Of a stretch of 64,000 bases of DNA, positions 16,464-25,228 are shown in pieces. The notes beneath the pieces were generated by a model. That model made no database searches and was not told where the DNA came from. It saw only the letters and a list, made by a program, of their open reading frames with translations. This DNA is from Lachnospiraceae bacterium (GTDB lineage Bacteria; Bacillota; Clostridia; Lachnospirales; Lachnospiraceae): NCBI GenBank assembly GCA_015056795.1, contig SVFO01000004.1, positions 19,274-83,273 of the forward strand. Direction: 5' to 3'. The position numbers were made by a program, and so were the translations under genes. How positions within the stretch are numbered: position 1 is the first letter of the stretch; each line of letters opens with the position of its first letter.

Positions 16464-18602
16464 TCAATTCGATGGTGCCATCTTCGGCGTAAAGGTGCGG
16501 CTTTCGCCAGTACTCTTAGCCACCTTTACCTTCTTGGCTGCCTCCTTGCAGAATACGTCCTGCGCCAGCACTGCCTTCTTGCCTCTTCCGTCTACCTTTT
16601 CGTAGGTTCCGTCGGGCTTTAGTATGCATGCCTTCACCGTATCCGCAAGCTGCACGTCCAGTACGTGCTTTAACTCATCCTTGAGCTCCTGCCGGTCGAT
16701 GGGGAACAGAATCTCCACGCGGCGCTCCAGATTTCTCGGCATCCAGTCCGCGCTGGAGCAATAAACCTCAGGATGCTCATCATTCTCAAAGTAAAAAATT
16801 CTTGCATGCTCCAGGAAATTGCCGACAATGGAACGTACCGTAATATTTTCGCTGACGCCTGGGATTCCCACGCGCAGGCAGCAGATGCCGCGAACGATCA
16901 AATCAATCTTCACACCTGCAGCACTCGCTTCATACAGTGCCACAATAATGTCTGGATCACAAAGGGAATTCATCTTCGCGATAATTCTCGCCTTGCGTCC
17001 CTCCAAAGCATATTGCTTTTCCCTCTCAATCAGATACAGGAATCGATCCTTCAGCCACAGCGGAGCCAGCGCCAATTTATTCCAGAACAATGGCTCTGAA
17101 TATCCCGAAAGCATGTTAAATACGGCTGTTGCATCCTCGCCAACTGTCTCTGAGCAGGTCAGCAGTCCAATGTCCGTATAGAGCTTTGCCGTCGCGTCAT
17201 TATAGTTACCCGTGCCAAGGTGCACATAGCGTTGAATGCCATTCTCTTCTCTTCGCACAACCAGCGTGATCTTGGAGTGGGTCTTTAATCCCAGCAGTCC
17301 ATAAATAACGTGACAACCAGCCTTCTCCAGCTTTCTCGCCCAGACAATGTTGTTCTCCTCGTCGAAACGCGCCTTCAGTTCCACGAGAACCGTCACCTGT
17401 TTTCCATTCTCTGCCGCCTGTGCAAGAGCCGCAATGATAGGCGAATTGCCGCTGACGCGATAGAGCGTCTGCTTAATGGCAAGCACCTTGGGATCGACTG
17501 CTGCCTGGCGAATGAATTCCACCACGGGCTCAAAGGTCTGGTAGGGATGCTGCATCAGCACGTCACCCTTGCGAATCTGGTCAAAGATATGGCAACCAGC
17601 AGGCAGTTCAGGAACAGGCTTTGGCTCATGCTTCGGCGCCTTGAAATCATCAAAGCCATCCAAGCCATAGACCTTCATCAAAACCGTCAGATCCAGCGGT
17701 CCGTCAATCTCATAAATGTACCCGTCCTCAATGGACAGCTCCTTCTTCAAAATGGCAAGCAGATTGGGATCCATGCCCTGCTCCACCTCAAGACGAATGC
17801 ATTCGCCCCACTGACGCTTCTTGATCTGCTTTTCAATCTCCTTGAGCAGATCCTCCGCCTCATCCTCCTCAATGGTCAGGTCCGCATTACGCATGATACG
17901 GAAGGGATGCGCACAGACAATGGAGTAATTCAAAAAGAGCTTGGATATATTTCTCTCAATGATTTCCTCCAGCAGGATGATTCTTTTGATCTCCCCTTCT
18001 TTTTTCGGCAATTCCACGATACGATTTAATACATTCGGAACCTGAACCGTAACAAATTCCAATTCGCTGTTCTTTTTCTTCTTTCGAACCATGGCACCGA
18101 TATTTAGGGTTTTATTGCGAATCAATGGGAAAGGCCTTGAGGAATCCACTGCCATGGGGGTCAACACGGGATAGACATTCTCCTGAAAATAGCGGTCCAC
18201 AAAGGCACCCTCTTCCTTGTCGAGATCCTCATGATGGGCAACGATGTGTAAGCCGTCCTTCAATAGCTGCGGATTCAGCTGTCTGCCCCAGGTGCTATAT
18301 TGCAGCTCCACCAGCTCATGAATGGCCTTGCTGATGGCGGCAAGCTGTGCCTTCGGCGTCATGCCCGCAATGTCCTTCTTCGTGTAACCCGCGTTGACCA
18401 TGTCCTTGATGGAGGCCACGCGAACCATAAAGAATTCGTCTAGGTTGGAGGACGTAATGCTGAGGAACTTCAGCCGTTCAAACAACGGATTGGACTTGTC
18501 CCTTGCCTCACCCAAAATTCTATGATCAAATAAAATCCAGGAAAGCTCTCTGTTCTCAAAATATCTGCTATCCTTCATTACGATGTTCGTTTTTTCTGCC
18601 AT
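16464..18602 (-). CDS. ppk1: Polyphosphate kinase 1
   Basis: A 712-residue enzyme that reversibly polymerises the gamma phosphate of ATP into polyphosphate. All PPK1 regions are present: the N-terminal helical part with FENRELSWILFDHRILGEA, the middle head domain, and two phospholipase-D-like catalytic domains with the phospho-histidine segments LKTHSKITL and YVHLGTGNYND (about 440-470) and later RGICCLRVGIPG. Length fits the family (about 690-720). It follows the exopolyphosphatase gene by 12 bases, so synthesis and breakdown of polyphosphate are in one transcript. A long hairpin (16366-16453) follows the stop. Confidence 0.95.
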   Translation of the reverse strand: MAEKTNIVMKDSRYFENRELSWILFDHRILGEARDKSNPLFERLKFLSITSSNLDEFFMVRVASIKDMVNAGYTKKDIAGMTPKAQLAAISKAIHELVELQYSTWGRQLNPQLLKDGLHIVAHHEDLDKEEGAFVDRYFQENVYPVLTPMAVDSSRPFPLIRNKTLNIGAMVRKKKKNSELEFVTVQVPNVLNRIVELPKKEGEIKRIILLEEIIERNISKLFLNYSIVCAHPFRIMRNADLTIEEDEAEDLLKEIEKQIKKRQWGECIRLEVEQGMDPNLLAILKKELSIEDGYIYEIDGPLDLTVLMKVYGLDGFDDFKAPKHEPKPVPELPAGCHIFDQIRKGDVLMQHPYQTFEPVVEFIRQAAVDPKVLAIKQTLYRVSGNSPIIAALAQAAENGKQVTVLVELKARFDEENNIVWARKLEKAGCHVIYGLLGLKTHSKITLVVRREENGIQRYVHLGTGNYNDATAKLYTDIGLLTCSETVGEDATAVFNMLSGYSEPLFWNKLALAPLWLKDRFLYLIEREKQYALEGRKARIIAKMNSLCDPDIIVALYEASAAGVKIDLIVRGICCLRVGIPGVSENITVRSIVGNFLEHARIFYFENDEHPEVYCSSADWMPRNLERRVEILFPIDRQELKDELKHVLDVQLADTVKACILKPDGTYEKVDGRGKKAVLAQDVFCKEAAKKVKVAKSTGESRTFTPKMAPSN

Positions 18603-18614
18603 AATCCACCGCTC

Positions 18615-20165
18615 CTAAAATACCTTTTTTGTTTTCAATACGGGTACTACGCTAAATACTTCCTTGAAAAATTCGGAGGAAGTCTCGAAGAAGCCCTTCT
18701 CCAGCGTAATGTCCTCCTGCGTGTCAATCATCAGCCTGAGCTCGCCATCAGAAAGATTTGCCTTCATACCGCGAAGCTTCTGCTTATGGCTTCGGTCAAG
18801 GCTATTTGCCAGTCTCAGAATTGCCGTGAGCTTTGCAATTGTCAGATAGCTCTCCTTACCGGAGAAGTCCGTTCCACGGCTCTCATTATAGCCGTAATAA
18901 ATAAAGTCACTGTGATTGTAGCGCACCACGCTCGCCACAATTTCACGCTCTGCATGGGAAAGTCCAATGATTTCCGATGCCATGATGATGTCATAGGAGG
19001 TCTCCCCGATGTCCACGAGGGAAACATATTTTCCGCAGTCATGAAGGAGCGCTGCAATCTGCAGATACAGCCGCTCGCGGTTTCCCATGCCATGTACCTT
19101 CTTCATGCTGTCAAAGATCGTCGTTGCAAGATATTCCAGAGTCTCCGCGCGCTTGCGGCTTCCCATGTATCTCTTGCTGATGCCGCCTGCGCAGGCGATA
19201 ATGTCTCGCTCGAAGTCATGCTCACCACGGAACATTTTGATCTCTTCCGCGTACTCGTACGCCATACCGTCACAGAGCGTTACGCCAGGAGCCCAAACCT
19301 TCTTTGCACCCATGACCTTGGCAATTCTTCTTGTCAACACCGCACTGATCATGACCAGCGGTACCTTCTCCTCCGCCACGCCAAGTGCCTTTGCCGCCCC
19401 CATAGTTCCGCTCGAATGCAATAGCTCCATCAGTGCGTCAAAATCCTCCAGCTCAATCGTGGATTTATCCGCCGCATTTCCCGCGCGCCGAATGGCCCAA
19501 GGGGAAATATAATCGTCCATGATGATAATGTTTTGAATCTCCCGATCCTTCAAATACAGCTTCTTGTAGGTTGCCAGCTGTGCCCCCGCAAGCTCATCCA
19601 CCAGCGACTCCATCTGATCACGGCCCGCATTCAGGCGCGCGAGCATTTCTTGCAGTCGAAGCACGCCTAGCCGCAGGTTTTGCGTGCTCATCAGGGCATC
19701 ATTGTCAAACAGGGACAGCTGGATGCTTCCGTTGCTGATGTCCACGATGGCCGTCTTCTCTTCAATGATCTTTCGGAAGCTCTCACCCTTGGACGCAACG
19801 GATTTATAATCCAGAAAGCGCTGCTCGGAATTGCTGAGGATCTTTACCTCGATACCCGTGCGCTGCTCAATCTGATCCAGTACGATCAGCGTATTTTTCG
19901 TCTCCCTGAGCGCACTGGTACCATAGGCTCGGAAGGCTCCCACCTTATAGGTCTTCATGACCTCCTTAAAGTCCAGCAGCGTCCGACATAGGTCATCGAT
20001 CTTTTCCTTGCTCAGCGTTCCCGTGGCATAGGTTTCGCTTCCCAGATCGAGTCTTTGACTCAGGCAATCGATCTCGCGAATGGTGTTCTTGCCCGAAAAC
20101 TCAAAAATCTTCATCGTCAGTTCAAAGCTGCCCACCGAAATGGCGGCGAAGGTCTTGAAGCTCAT
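18615..20165 (-). CDS. ppx: Exopolyphosphatase, Ppx/GppA family with HD domain
   Basis: A 516-residue protein. The N-terminal two-thirds is the ASKHA-fold Ppx/GppA region (AAISVGSFELTMKIFEF, YGTSALRETKN near 125, IVDISNGSIQLSLF near 187), which removes terminal phosphate from polyphosphate or pppGpp. Residues about 330-500 form a C-terminal HD domain (QIAALLHDCGKYV). The usual sequence DIGGGS is DISNGS here, a variation in the phosphate loop. The start codon directly abuts the stop of the DUF815 gene, and ppk1 follows, so the three are an operon. Confidence 0.88.
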   Translation of the reverse strand: MSFKTFAAISVGSFELTMKIFEFSGKNTIREIDCLSQRLDLGSETYATGTLSKEKIDDLCRTLLDFKEVMKTYKVGAFRAYGTSALRETKNTLIVLDQIEQRTGIEVKILSNSEQRFLDYKSVASKGESFRKIIEEKTAIVDISNGSIQLSLFDNDALMSTQNLRLGVLRLQEMLARLNAGRDQMESLVDELAGAQLATYKKLYLKDREIQNIIIMDDYISPWAIRRAGNAADKSTIELEDFDALMELLHSSGTMGAAKALGVAEEKVPLVMISAVLTRRIAKVMGAKKVWAPGVTLCDGMAYEYAEEIKMFRGEHDFERDIIACAGGISKRYMGSRKRAETLEYLATTIFDSMKKVHGMGNRERLYLQIAALLHDCGKYVSLVDIGETSYDIIMASEIIGLSHAEREIVASVVRYNHSDFIYYGYNESRGTDFSGKESYLTIAKLTAILRLANSLDRSHKQKLRGMKANLSDGELRLMIDTQEDITLEKGFFETSSEFFKEVFSVVPVLKTKKVF

Positions 20166-21467
20166 TTACGTAATCCCCCTTAAATAATCAATAAACTGAC
20201 TGGCTGTCCTTCCCGATAATCCTCCATGAGAAAGCTCCCACTTATTGGCCTCCAAAAAGAGCTCCTCGACAGGCATCTCGATCCCATAGCGATCTGCCAG
20301 CGTCTTCACAATGTTTTGGAATTCCTTCTTGTCAGGTCTGCCGAAGTAAATGGTGACACCGAAGCGATAGGCCAGAGAAAGCTTCTCCTGCACGGTATCG
20401 CCGGTATGCATGTCCTCATCCTCCTTGTCGGAATAGTTCTCACGAATCAGGTGTCTCCGATTTGAGGTCGCATAGATCAGCACGTTCTCCGGCTTTTTCT
20501 CCAGACCGCCCTCAATCACGGCCTTTAGGTATTTGTAATCCGTTTCATAATCCTCAAAGCTAAGATCATCCATGTAGATCACGAAGCGGTAGCTCCTGCT
20601 CTTGATCTGACTGATCACGGCACTCAGGTATTGGAACTGATACTTATTGATCTCGATGACACGCAGTCCCCGTTCATAGTATTCATTCGTCATGGCCTTA
20701 ATGCTAGAGGACTTTCCCGTTCCCGCATCGCCAAAGAGCAGACAGTTGTTCGCCGGCTTCTTTGCTACAAAGGCATCCGTGTTGTCACGCAGCTTTTTCT
20801 TGGCTCCCTCGTACCCCACGAGATCATCAAATTTGACATGCGCAATATTTCGGATGGGCTCGATCTCCACGCCGTTCTCGCTCGGGCAGATGCGGAAGGA
20901 TTTATGTAATCCAAACTTTCCAACACCAAAGCGCTTATAGAATTCTGCAACGCTTTTTCTCATCTCTCCAGCGTCCTGCACCTCTGCCATCTCCCGCGCC
21001 AGCGCACAGATGTGACCGCTGATTCGACGATTATAGGTTCTGCCGCTTCGGTCATCCCTTTGATAGTTCAAGATGAGCTTTAGCTGCGGCAGGGAAAGCT
21101 CCGTAGCCATCCCGCTAAAATCCCAGTCGTAATAATACTTCAAAACCGCAAAATCCTGCGCGACAGCCTCCGTGATCGTTCCCAAGGGTTCTCCCTTCAG
21201 CTCGCAGGCAAGGCTATAGGCGTTCTCCGCATTGACTAAAAGATCCGCCAGATAACAATGCCAAAGGTTCCCGTCAAAGCCGCAGCGCTCTGCAAGCTCA
21301 ATGAGCTCCCTGACAATTTCACAGGCCTCGTCCGAAAGCTGTTCCTTCTCCTCTTCCGACGCCTGCTTGATCTCTCCCGCGTCATAGCGCCAGATCAGAT
21401 GCGTCACCCTCTCAAACAAAGGATCCTTTGACAGTTCACGATATAAAATCAATTCCTTATGCTTCAT
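20166..21467 (-). CDS. DUF815-family AAA+ ATPase
   Basis: A 433-residue protein. The C-terminal half (about 200-433) is an AAA ATPase with Walker A GDAGTGKSS (about 245-253), Walker B FVIYMDDLSFE (about 287) and ATSNRRH sensor 1. This is the DUF815 family, whose N-terminal helical part is of unknown fold and whose substrate is unknown. GGAGAAGAGAC precedes the ATG. The gene abuts ppx with no gap, and DUF815 genes are often near metabolic operons; a role linked to polyphosphate is only positional inference. Confidence 0.88.
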   Translation of the reverse strand: MKHKELILYRELSKDPLFERVTHLIWRYDAGEIKQASEEEKEQLSDEACEIVRELIELAERCGFDGNLWHCYLADLLVNAENAYSLACELKGEPLGTITEAVAQDFAVLKYYYDWDFSGMATELSLPQLKLILNYQRDDRSGRTYNRRISGHICALAREMAEVQDAGEMRKSVAEFYKRFGVGKFGLHKSFRICPSENGVEIEPIRNIAHVKFDDLVGYEGAKKKLRDNTDAFVAKKPANNCLLFGDAGTGKSSSIKAMTNEYYERGLRVIEINKYQFQYLSAVISQIKSRSYRFVIYMDDLSFEDYETDYKYLKAVIEGGLEKKPENVLIYATSNRRHLIRENYSDKEDEDMHTGDTVQEKLSLAYRFGVTIYFGRPDKKEFQNIVKTLADRYGIEMPVEELFLEANKWELSHGGLSGRTASQFIDYLRGIT

Positions 21468-21529
21468 GTCTCTTCTCCAAATAACTGTCTATTTTGGTTC
21501 TCTATTTGGCTTTCTCGTTTCTAAAGCCC

Positions 21530-22657
21530 TTAATAGTTGCCTAAGATTCTCAATCCAATAGCCTCCTCGCGAATTCCGCGCAGTGCATTCTTTACTGCCT
21601 CATCCGCAAGGTTTCCTTCAAAGTCCACAAAGAACCGATACTCCCAGCTTCTCTCAGGAATCGGACGGCTCTCGATTCTTGTCATGTTCAGGTCATTGTA
21701 AATAAAGTGTGACAACACGTGATACAGGGAACCGCTTTCATGGGGCACCTCAAAGCAGATGCTAATCTTTTTTGCATCGCGAAGAAAGATTCTCTGATTG
21801 GTCACAATGATGAATCTCGTGGAATTGCTGCCACTCTGGTTCACGCCCTTTTTGAGCACCTTGAGTCCGTAAATTTCTGCTGCGTGTTCACTGGCAACGG
21901 CCGCCTGATCCATGCGTCCATCGCTCGCCACCTTCTTTGCGGCAAATGCATTATTCTGCATGCTGATCAGCTGCCAGTCATGTTCCGACAGGAACTTGGC
22001 GCTCTGCATTAAGGACTGCGGGTGGGAATACACCGTCTTAATGTCCTCCATCTTCGTCCCCGGAAGGCCTAACAGGCAGTGCTCGATCTTAATGATCTGC
22101 TCTCCCACAATATACTCCTCGAATTCCGCCAAAAGGTCGTAGTTTTCGCTGACAATGCCAGCCGTCGAATTCTCGATCGGCAGTACGGCAAAGTCTGCCG
22201 CGCCCTCATCAATGGCCTCCATGGCCTCACGGAAGGTGTCCACATGAAAGCTCTTAATTTGATTTCCAAAGTACTTCATCATGGCTGCCTGGGAATAAGC
22301 TCCATCCGCGCCCTGAAATACCACGCGGGCCTTCTGAATGTCGAGCTCGTCCACGCCGATGAAGGGAAGTCTTCCCTGCACGCCGTTCTCCGTAAGCATG
22401 CGGTATTGAAGCTTTCTGCTGACGGACATCAAAAGCTCGAACAGCTCGGCCGCTCCGCGCGCATAAAAATCATTATGTGTCAGGTTTTTTACCTTTGCGA
22501 GCTTTTCCTGCTCCCTCTGTCTGTCAAACACCTTTTTCCCTGTGTCAATTTTATATCCAGCGACTTCCTTGCAGACATCCATGCGCTTCTCGTACAGCGC
22601 CACGATCTGTCCGTCAATTTCATCTAGTTGTCCTCTAAGTTCTGTTAGGTCTGCCAT
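21530..22657 (-). CDS. pheA: Bifunctional chorismate mutase/prephenate dehydratase
   Basis: A 375-residue phenylalanine biosynthesis enzyme: chorismate mutase of the AroQ type at 1-90 (LRGQLDEIDGQIVALYEKRM), prephenate dehydratase at about 110-290 (VVFQGADGAYSQAAM, the substrate motif STRFIIV near 278) and a regulatory ACT domain at about 298-375 with the Phe-binding motif ESRP. It would be feedback inhibited by phenylalanine through the ACT domain. It follows the ArsR gene by 19 bases and may be cotranscribed with it, an unusual partner for an aromatic amino acid gene. Confidence 0.96.
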   Translation of the reverse strand: MADLTELRGQLDEIDGQIVALYEKRMDVCKEVAGYKIDTGKKVFDRQREQEKLAKVKNLTHNDFYARGAAELFELLMSVSRKLQYRMLTENGVQGRLPFIGVDELDIQKARVVFQGADGAYSQAAMMKYFGNQIKSFHVDTFREAMEAIDEGAADFAVLPIENSTAGIVSENYDLLAEFEEYIVGEQIIKIEHCLLGLPGTKMEDIKTVYSHPQSLMQSAKFLSEHDWQLISMQNNAFAAKKVASDGRMDQAAVASEHAAEIYGLKVLKKGVNQSGSNSTRFIIVTNQRIFLRDAKKISICFEVPHESGSLYHVLSHFIYNDLNMTRIESRPIPERSWEYRFFVDFEGNLADEAVKNALRGIREEAIGLRILGNY

Positions 22658-22676
22658 GTTATTCCTCTTTCTGTCC

Positions 22677-23030
22677 TTATTCTTCGATGTGATCCAAGCC
22701 CTGACTGAGAATGGAGATTACGTGTGCGTCCGCAGGTGCATAAAAGATCGTTTTTCCCTCACGGCGATTCTTGACCAAATCCATCTGCTTTAGGATGCGC
22801 AGCTGATGCGAAATGGCGGACTGATTCATTCCAAGGAGCAGAGCAATATCATTAACGCACATCTCCTTGCAAAGAAGCGCCAGCAAAATCTTTACCCGGG
22901 TCGAATCACCGAACACCTTAAAGAACTCTGCCAGGTCCTGTATTTCCTCCTCAGGCGGAAGCTTTTCCTCCACCAAAGAGGCATCCTCGGACGTCAAAAT
23001 CAGATATTCATTTTCCTGCCGTTCTTCCAT
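22677..23030 (-). CDS. ArsR/SmtB-family metalloregulator, zinc-type alpha-5 site
   Basis: About 117 residues from the ATG at 23030, which has GGGAGG seven bases ahead; an in-frame TTG at 23048 is less likely. The winged helix is clear (FKVFGDSTRVKILLALL, then SAISHQLRILKQMDLVKNRREGK in parts). Near the C-terminus D-A-H followed by ten residues, H, two residues and E (DAHVISILSQGLDHIEE) reproduces exactly the D-x-H-x10-H-x2-E zinc/cobalt alpha-5 site of SmtB and CzrA; the alpha-3 cysteine pair is incomplete (CKEMCVND). So it should be a zinc-released repressor. Its targets are not obvious; the next gene is pheA. Confidence 0.88.
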   Translation of the reverse strand: MEERQENEYLILTSEDASLVEEKLPPEEEIQDLAEFFKVFGDSTRVKILLALLCKEMCVNDIALLLGMNQSAISHQLRILKQMDLVKNRREGKTIFYAPADAHVISILSQGLDHIEE

Positions 23031-23054
23031 CGCGCAACCTCCCGCCAATTATAC

Positions 23055-23094
23055 TTATTCTAATAATTTTACACCATTTTTCCATATTCCACAA
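23055..23094 (-). promoter_or_regulatory. arsR promoter and candidate operator
   Basis: The minus strand has TTGTGG (23089-23094), a 17-base spacer and TAAAAT (23066-23071). Immediately downstream is the inverted repeat TTATT-CT-AATAA (23055-23066), placed where an ArsR-type repressor would block transcription. The repeat is AT-rich, so it may be chance. Confidence 0.5.
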
Positions 23095-23108
23095 GGTTTG
23101 ACGACAAA

Positions 23109-24221
23109 TTATGGCAAAAAAAACGAACTTATTTTATCATTCATAAAAATTTCACCTGTATCGTCAACCACCAGGATTCCTGCCCCCCATTTTTCTGCCA
23201 GCGCCATCCCCTTTTCCTTCCCCAAAACAAAGCATGCCGTAGACAGCGCATCACTTAGGAAACCGCTCTTTGACAGGATGGTGACGCCGTGAAGGCCACT
23301 TCTCGCTGGATAGCCCGTGGCAGGGTCCAAAAGATGATGATAGCGTTCGTCCTCGAACAGAAAACAGCGTTCATAATCCCCTGACGTGGATACGCACCAC
23401 TGCCCAGAAAGCGTTAAGGTTCCCAAGGTCTTCTCAGGGTGCAATGGGTCCGTAATGCCAACCTTCCATGGCGTCCCATCCGGCTTTTCCCCGTAGGTCA
23501 AAATACTTCCGCCCAAGGAAAATACGCCTGCCATTTTTTGCTTCTCCAAGGTCTTTGCTAAAAGGTCCAGCGCCTCACCCTTGCCCACGCTTCCCAAATC
23601 CAACATGGCACCCTCCTGCAGAGTGATTTTCCCATCCTGTAGCGACACCTTAGAAGAACCGCAACATGCTTTTGTCTCCTGAATCTCCTCCGCACTCGGC
23701 AAGCCCTCCGTCTCCTCGCCTGCTGCCCGCTCATCCATTCTCCAAAGAGCTACCAAGGGACCGATGGTCACGTCAAATGCTCCATTGGAATCCTCCGTGA
23801 TCTGCTGACAGCGCCGAAGCAAATCCTCCAGCTCTCGGGAAAGCGCATGCCCCTGCGCGCTTCCCGCGCTCTGATTGATTTGATAAACCTCAGAGGTTTC
23901 CAGCTTTCGCGAAAGCGTTGTCTCCTCCAGCGATTGCACCTCCTGGAAAAGCCTTTCAATAAGGGACATCGCGGCAGCCCTGTCTTCCTCTTTTTGGGGA
24001 TACAGGGTAAAGCTGACCATTGTTCCCATGGCAATGTTCGTGAGCGAGACCTTTTCCGTTTGCTTCGCAGCATTGGCATTCCAAAAGCCATCACAACCAC
24101 AAAGAATCCCCAAAAGCATGACACAAAAAAAGGCAAAGAGACATTTTGATTTTCCCTTTGCTTTGTTTTCCGCATCTGTTATACTAAAGGCGTGAACTCT
24201 ATGAAAAGAGGATTCTCTCAT
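23109..24221 (-). CDS. apbE: ApbE-family FAD:protein FMN transferase, lipoprotein
   Basis: ApbE moves FMN from FAD onto a threonine of target proteins outside the cytoplasm. Seen here: a lipoprotein-like leader ending LLGILCGC, the family core NIAMGTMVSFTLYP, GAFDVTIGPLVALWRM, LDLGSVGKGEALDLL and VSTSGDYERCF, and a C-terminal LLDPATGYPA followed by SDALSTACFVLG. The frame opens at 24281, but the ATG at 24221 has AAAGGGAG seven bases ahead and is preferred (370 residues). That start lies in the same CATG as the start of the divergent gene at 24220. The neighbouring NusG-domain-II and Gx-transporter genes are usual companions in membrane flavin or electron-transfer systems. Confidence 0.9.
   Translation of the reverse strand: MRESSFHRVHAFSITDAENKAKGKSKCLFAFFCVMLLGILCGCDGFWNANAAKQTEKVSLTNIAMGTMVSFTLYPQKEEDRAAAMSLIERLFQEVQSLEETTLSRKLETSEVYQINQSAGSAQGHALSRELEDLLRRCQQITEDSNGAFDVTIGPLVALWRMDERAAGEETEGLPSAEEIQETKACCGSSKVSLQDGKITLQEGAMLDLGSVGKGEALDLLAKTLEKQKMAGVFSLGGSILTYGEKPDGTPWKVGITDPLHPEKTLGTLTLSGQWCVSTSGDYERCFLFEDERYHHLLDPATGYPARSGLHGVTILSKSGFLSDALSTACFVLGKEKGMALAEKWGAGILVVDDTGEIFMNDKISSFFLP
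24158..24185 (+). promoter_or_regulatory. Promoter of the NusG-domain-II/Gx-transporter pair
   Basis: TTGCTT (24158-24163), a 16-base spacer and TATACT (24180-24185) with a TGn extension. It lies inside the first codons of the oppositely oriented apbE gene. The ribosome site AAGAGGA precedes the ATG at 24220. Confidence 0.6.
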
Positions 24222-24633
24222 GAAACAACTCCCTTTCCCCAAGAGGCGGGCAATCGTTTTGGCATGCCTCATTGCATGCATTTTGCTTGCCTCCCTAGGG
24301 TATTTAATCCTTGCCCCCAGCTTCCAGAAAAAGGAGCGTCTGGTGGCCGATATTTATCAAAACGGAATACTCCTTCGCACCATTTCCCTGTTCTCCGTCA
24401 CGGAGAGGGAAACCTTTACTGTTCATGGGGAACATGGTGCAGAAAATGTCATTGAGGTTCGACCTGGAAGCATCGCCGTCATCTCCGCAAGCTGTCCCGA
24501 TCAGATCTGCGTCCATCAGGGCTTTCGTGGGGACACCCTGCTTCCCATCACCTGTCTTCCCAATCATTTGGTCATTCAAATTCGTCCAGAAGCCTCCGAC
24601 AAAGCATCGGAGATGGATGCCCTGACCTATTAA
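24220..24633 (+). CDS. NusG domain II-containing membrane-anchored protein
   Basis: A 137-residue protein with a positively charged start (MKQLPFPKRRA), one membrane helix (about 11-32) and an outward-facing NusG-II/insert-like beta domain. The family signature is visible as SASCPDQICVHQGF (about 89-102) and ITCLPNHLVIQI (about 108-119), with two conserved cysteines in the first and one in the second. Such proteins are encoded beside Gx transporters and ApbE; I recall the EetA/EetB pair of the Gram-positive extracellular electron transfer system as similar, but I cannot verify it. The gene overlaps the divergent apbE gene by two bases at the starts. Confidence 0.82.
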   Translation: MKQLPFPKRRAIVLACLIACILLASLGYLILAPSFQKKERLVADIYQNGILLRTISLFSVTERETFTVHGEHGAENVIEVRPGSIAVISASCPDQICVHQGFRGDTLLPITCLPNHLVIQIRPEASDKASEMDALTY

Positions 24634-24646
24634 CCGAGGAGTCCCC

Positions 24647-25183
24647 ATGAATAAAAATTCGTCTTCCAAAACTTCATATCGATTCCCCGTGCGAAGGCTG
24701 ACCACGCTCGCCCTGTTGACAGCTGCAGCGCTGATGATTTACGGACTGGAAAGTCTCATTCCGCCCCTTGTGCCCGTCCCTGGAATTAAGCTGGGGCTCG
24801 CGAATGTCGTAACACTCATCACGCTAAGGCGCTATGGCGCACGCGATGCATTCTTGGTGCTCCTTGCCCGCATTCTCTTATCAGGCTTCTTCTTCGGGAG
24901 CCTGATGAGCATGTCGTACAGCCTCTGCGGAGGCATGCTATGCCTTCTGACAATCTGGCTGATCAATCTTCTGCTGATGGGACATTTTTTGTTTCTCACT
25001 AGCTGTATGGGAGCCATCGCCCACAATCTGGCACAGCTTTGCGTTGCTTACTTCATCACTAAAACGGCTGGCGTCTTCGCCTATCTTCCCTTCCTGATGA
25101 TCAGCGGTGTCGTCACGGGTCTGTTTACGGGCATGTGTGCTCATTTTACCCTGCATTATCTCCCTCGCCTGGAAAAAGAATGA
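24647..25183 (+). CDS. Gx transporter family membrane protein (heptaprenyl diphosphate synthase component I-like)
   Basis: A 178-residue protein with about five membrane segments. The family motif PGIKLGLANVVTL (about 46-58), the RILLSGFFFGS segment and FLMISGVVTGLFTG near the end match Gx transporters, a branch of ECF-type S components. It is 13 bases after the NusG-II gene. Members are found with ApbE, flavinylated proteins and quinone genes; the substrate is unsettled (a lipid-quinone or flavin precursor are both suggested). A short G+C-rich hairpin (GACCCCGG/CCGGAGTC) after the stop may end the transcript, although its T-run is poor. Confidence 0.85.
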   Translation: MNKNSSSKTSYRFPVRRLTTLALLTAAALMIYGLESLIPPLVPVPGIKLGLANVVTLITLRRYGARDAFLVLLARILLSGFFFGSLMSMSYSLCGGMLCLLTIWLINLLLMGHFLFLTSCMGAIAHNLAQLCVAYFITKTAGVFAYLPFLMISGVVTGLFTGMCAHFTLHYLPRLEKE

Positions 25184-25228
25184 CCCCGGTTTCGCCGGAG
25201 TCGTCCCACTGTTCTATTTCGCCTTAGG

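Noticed and set aside
23768..24175. Alternative 135-codon frame over apbE
   Set aside because: It overlaps the signal peptide and core of apbE in another frame and has a biased Arg/Lys/Ser composition.
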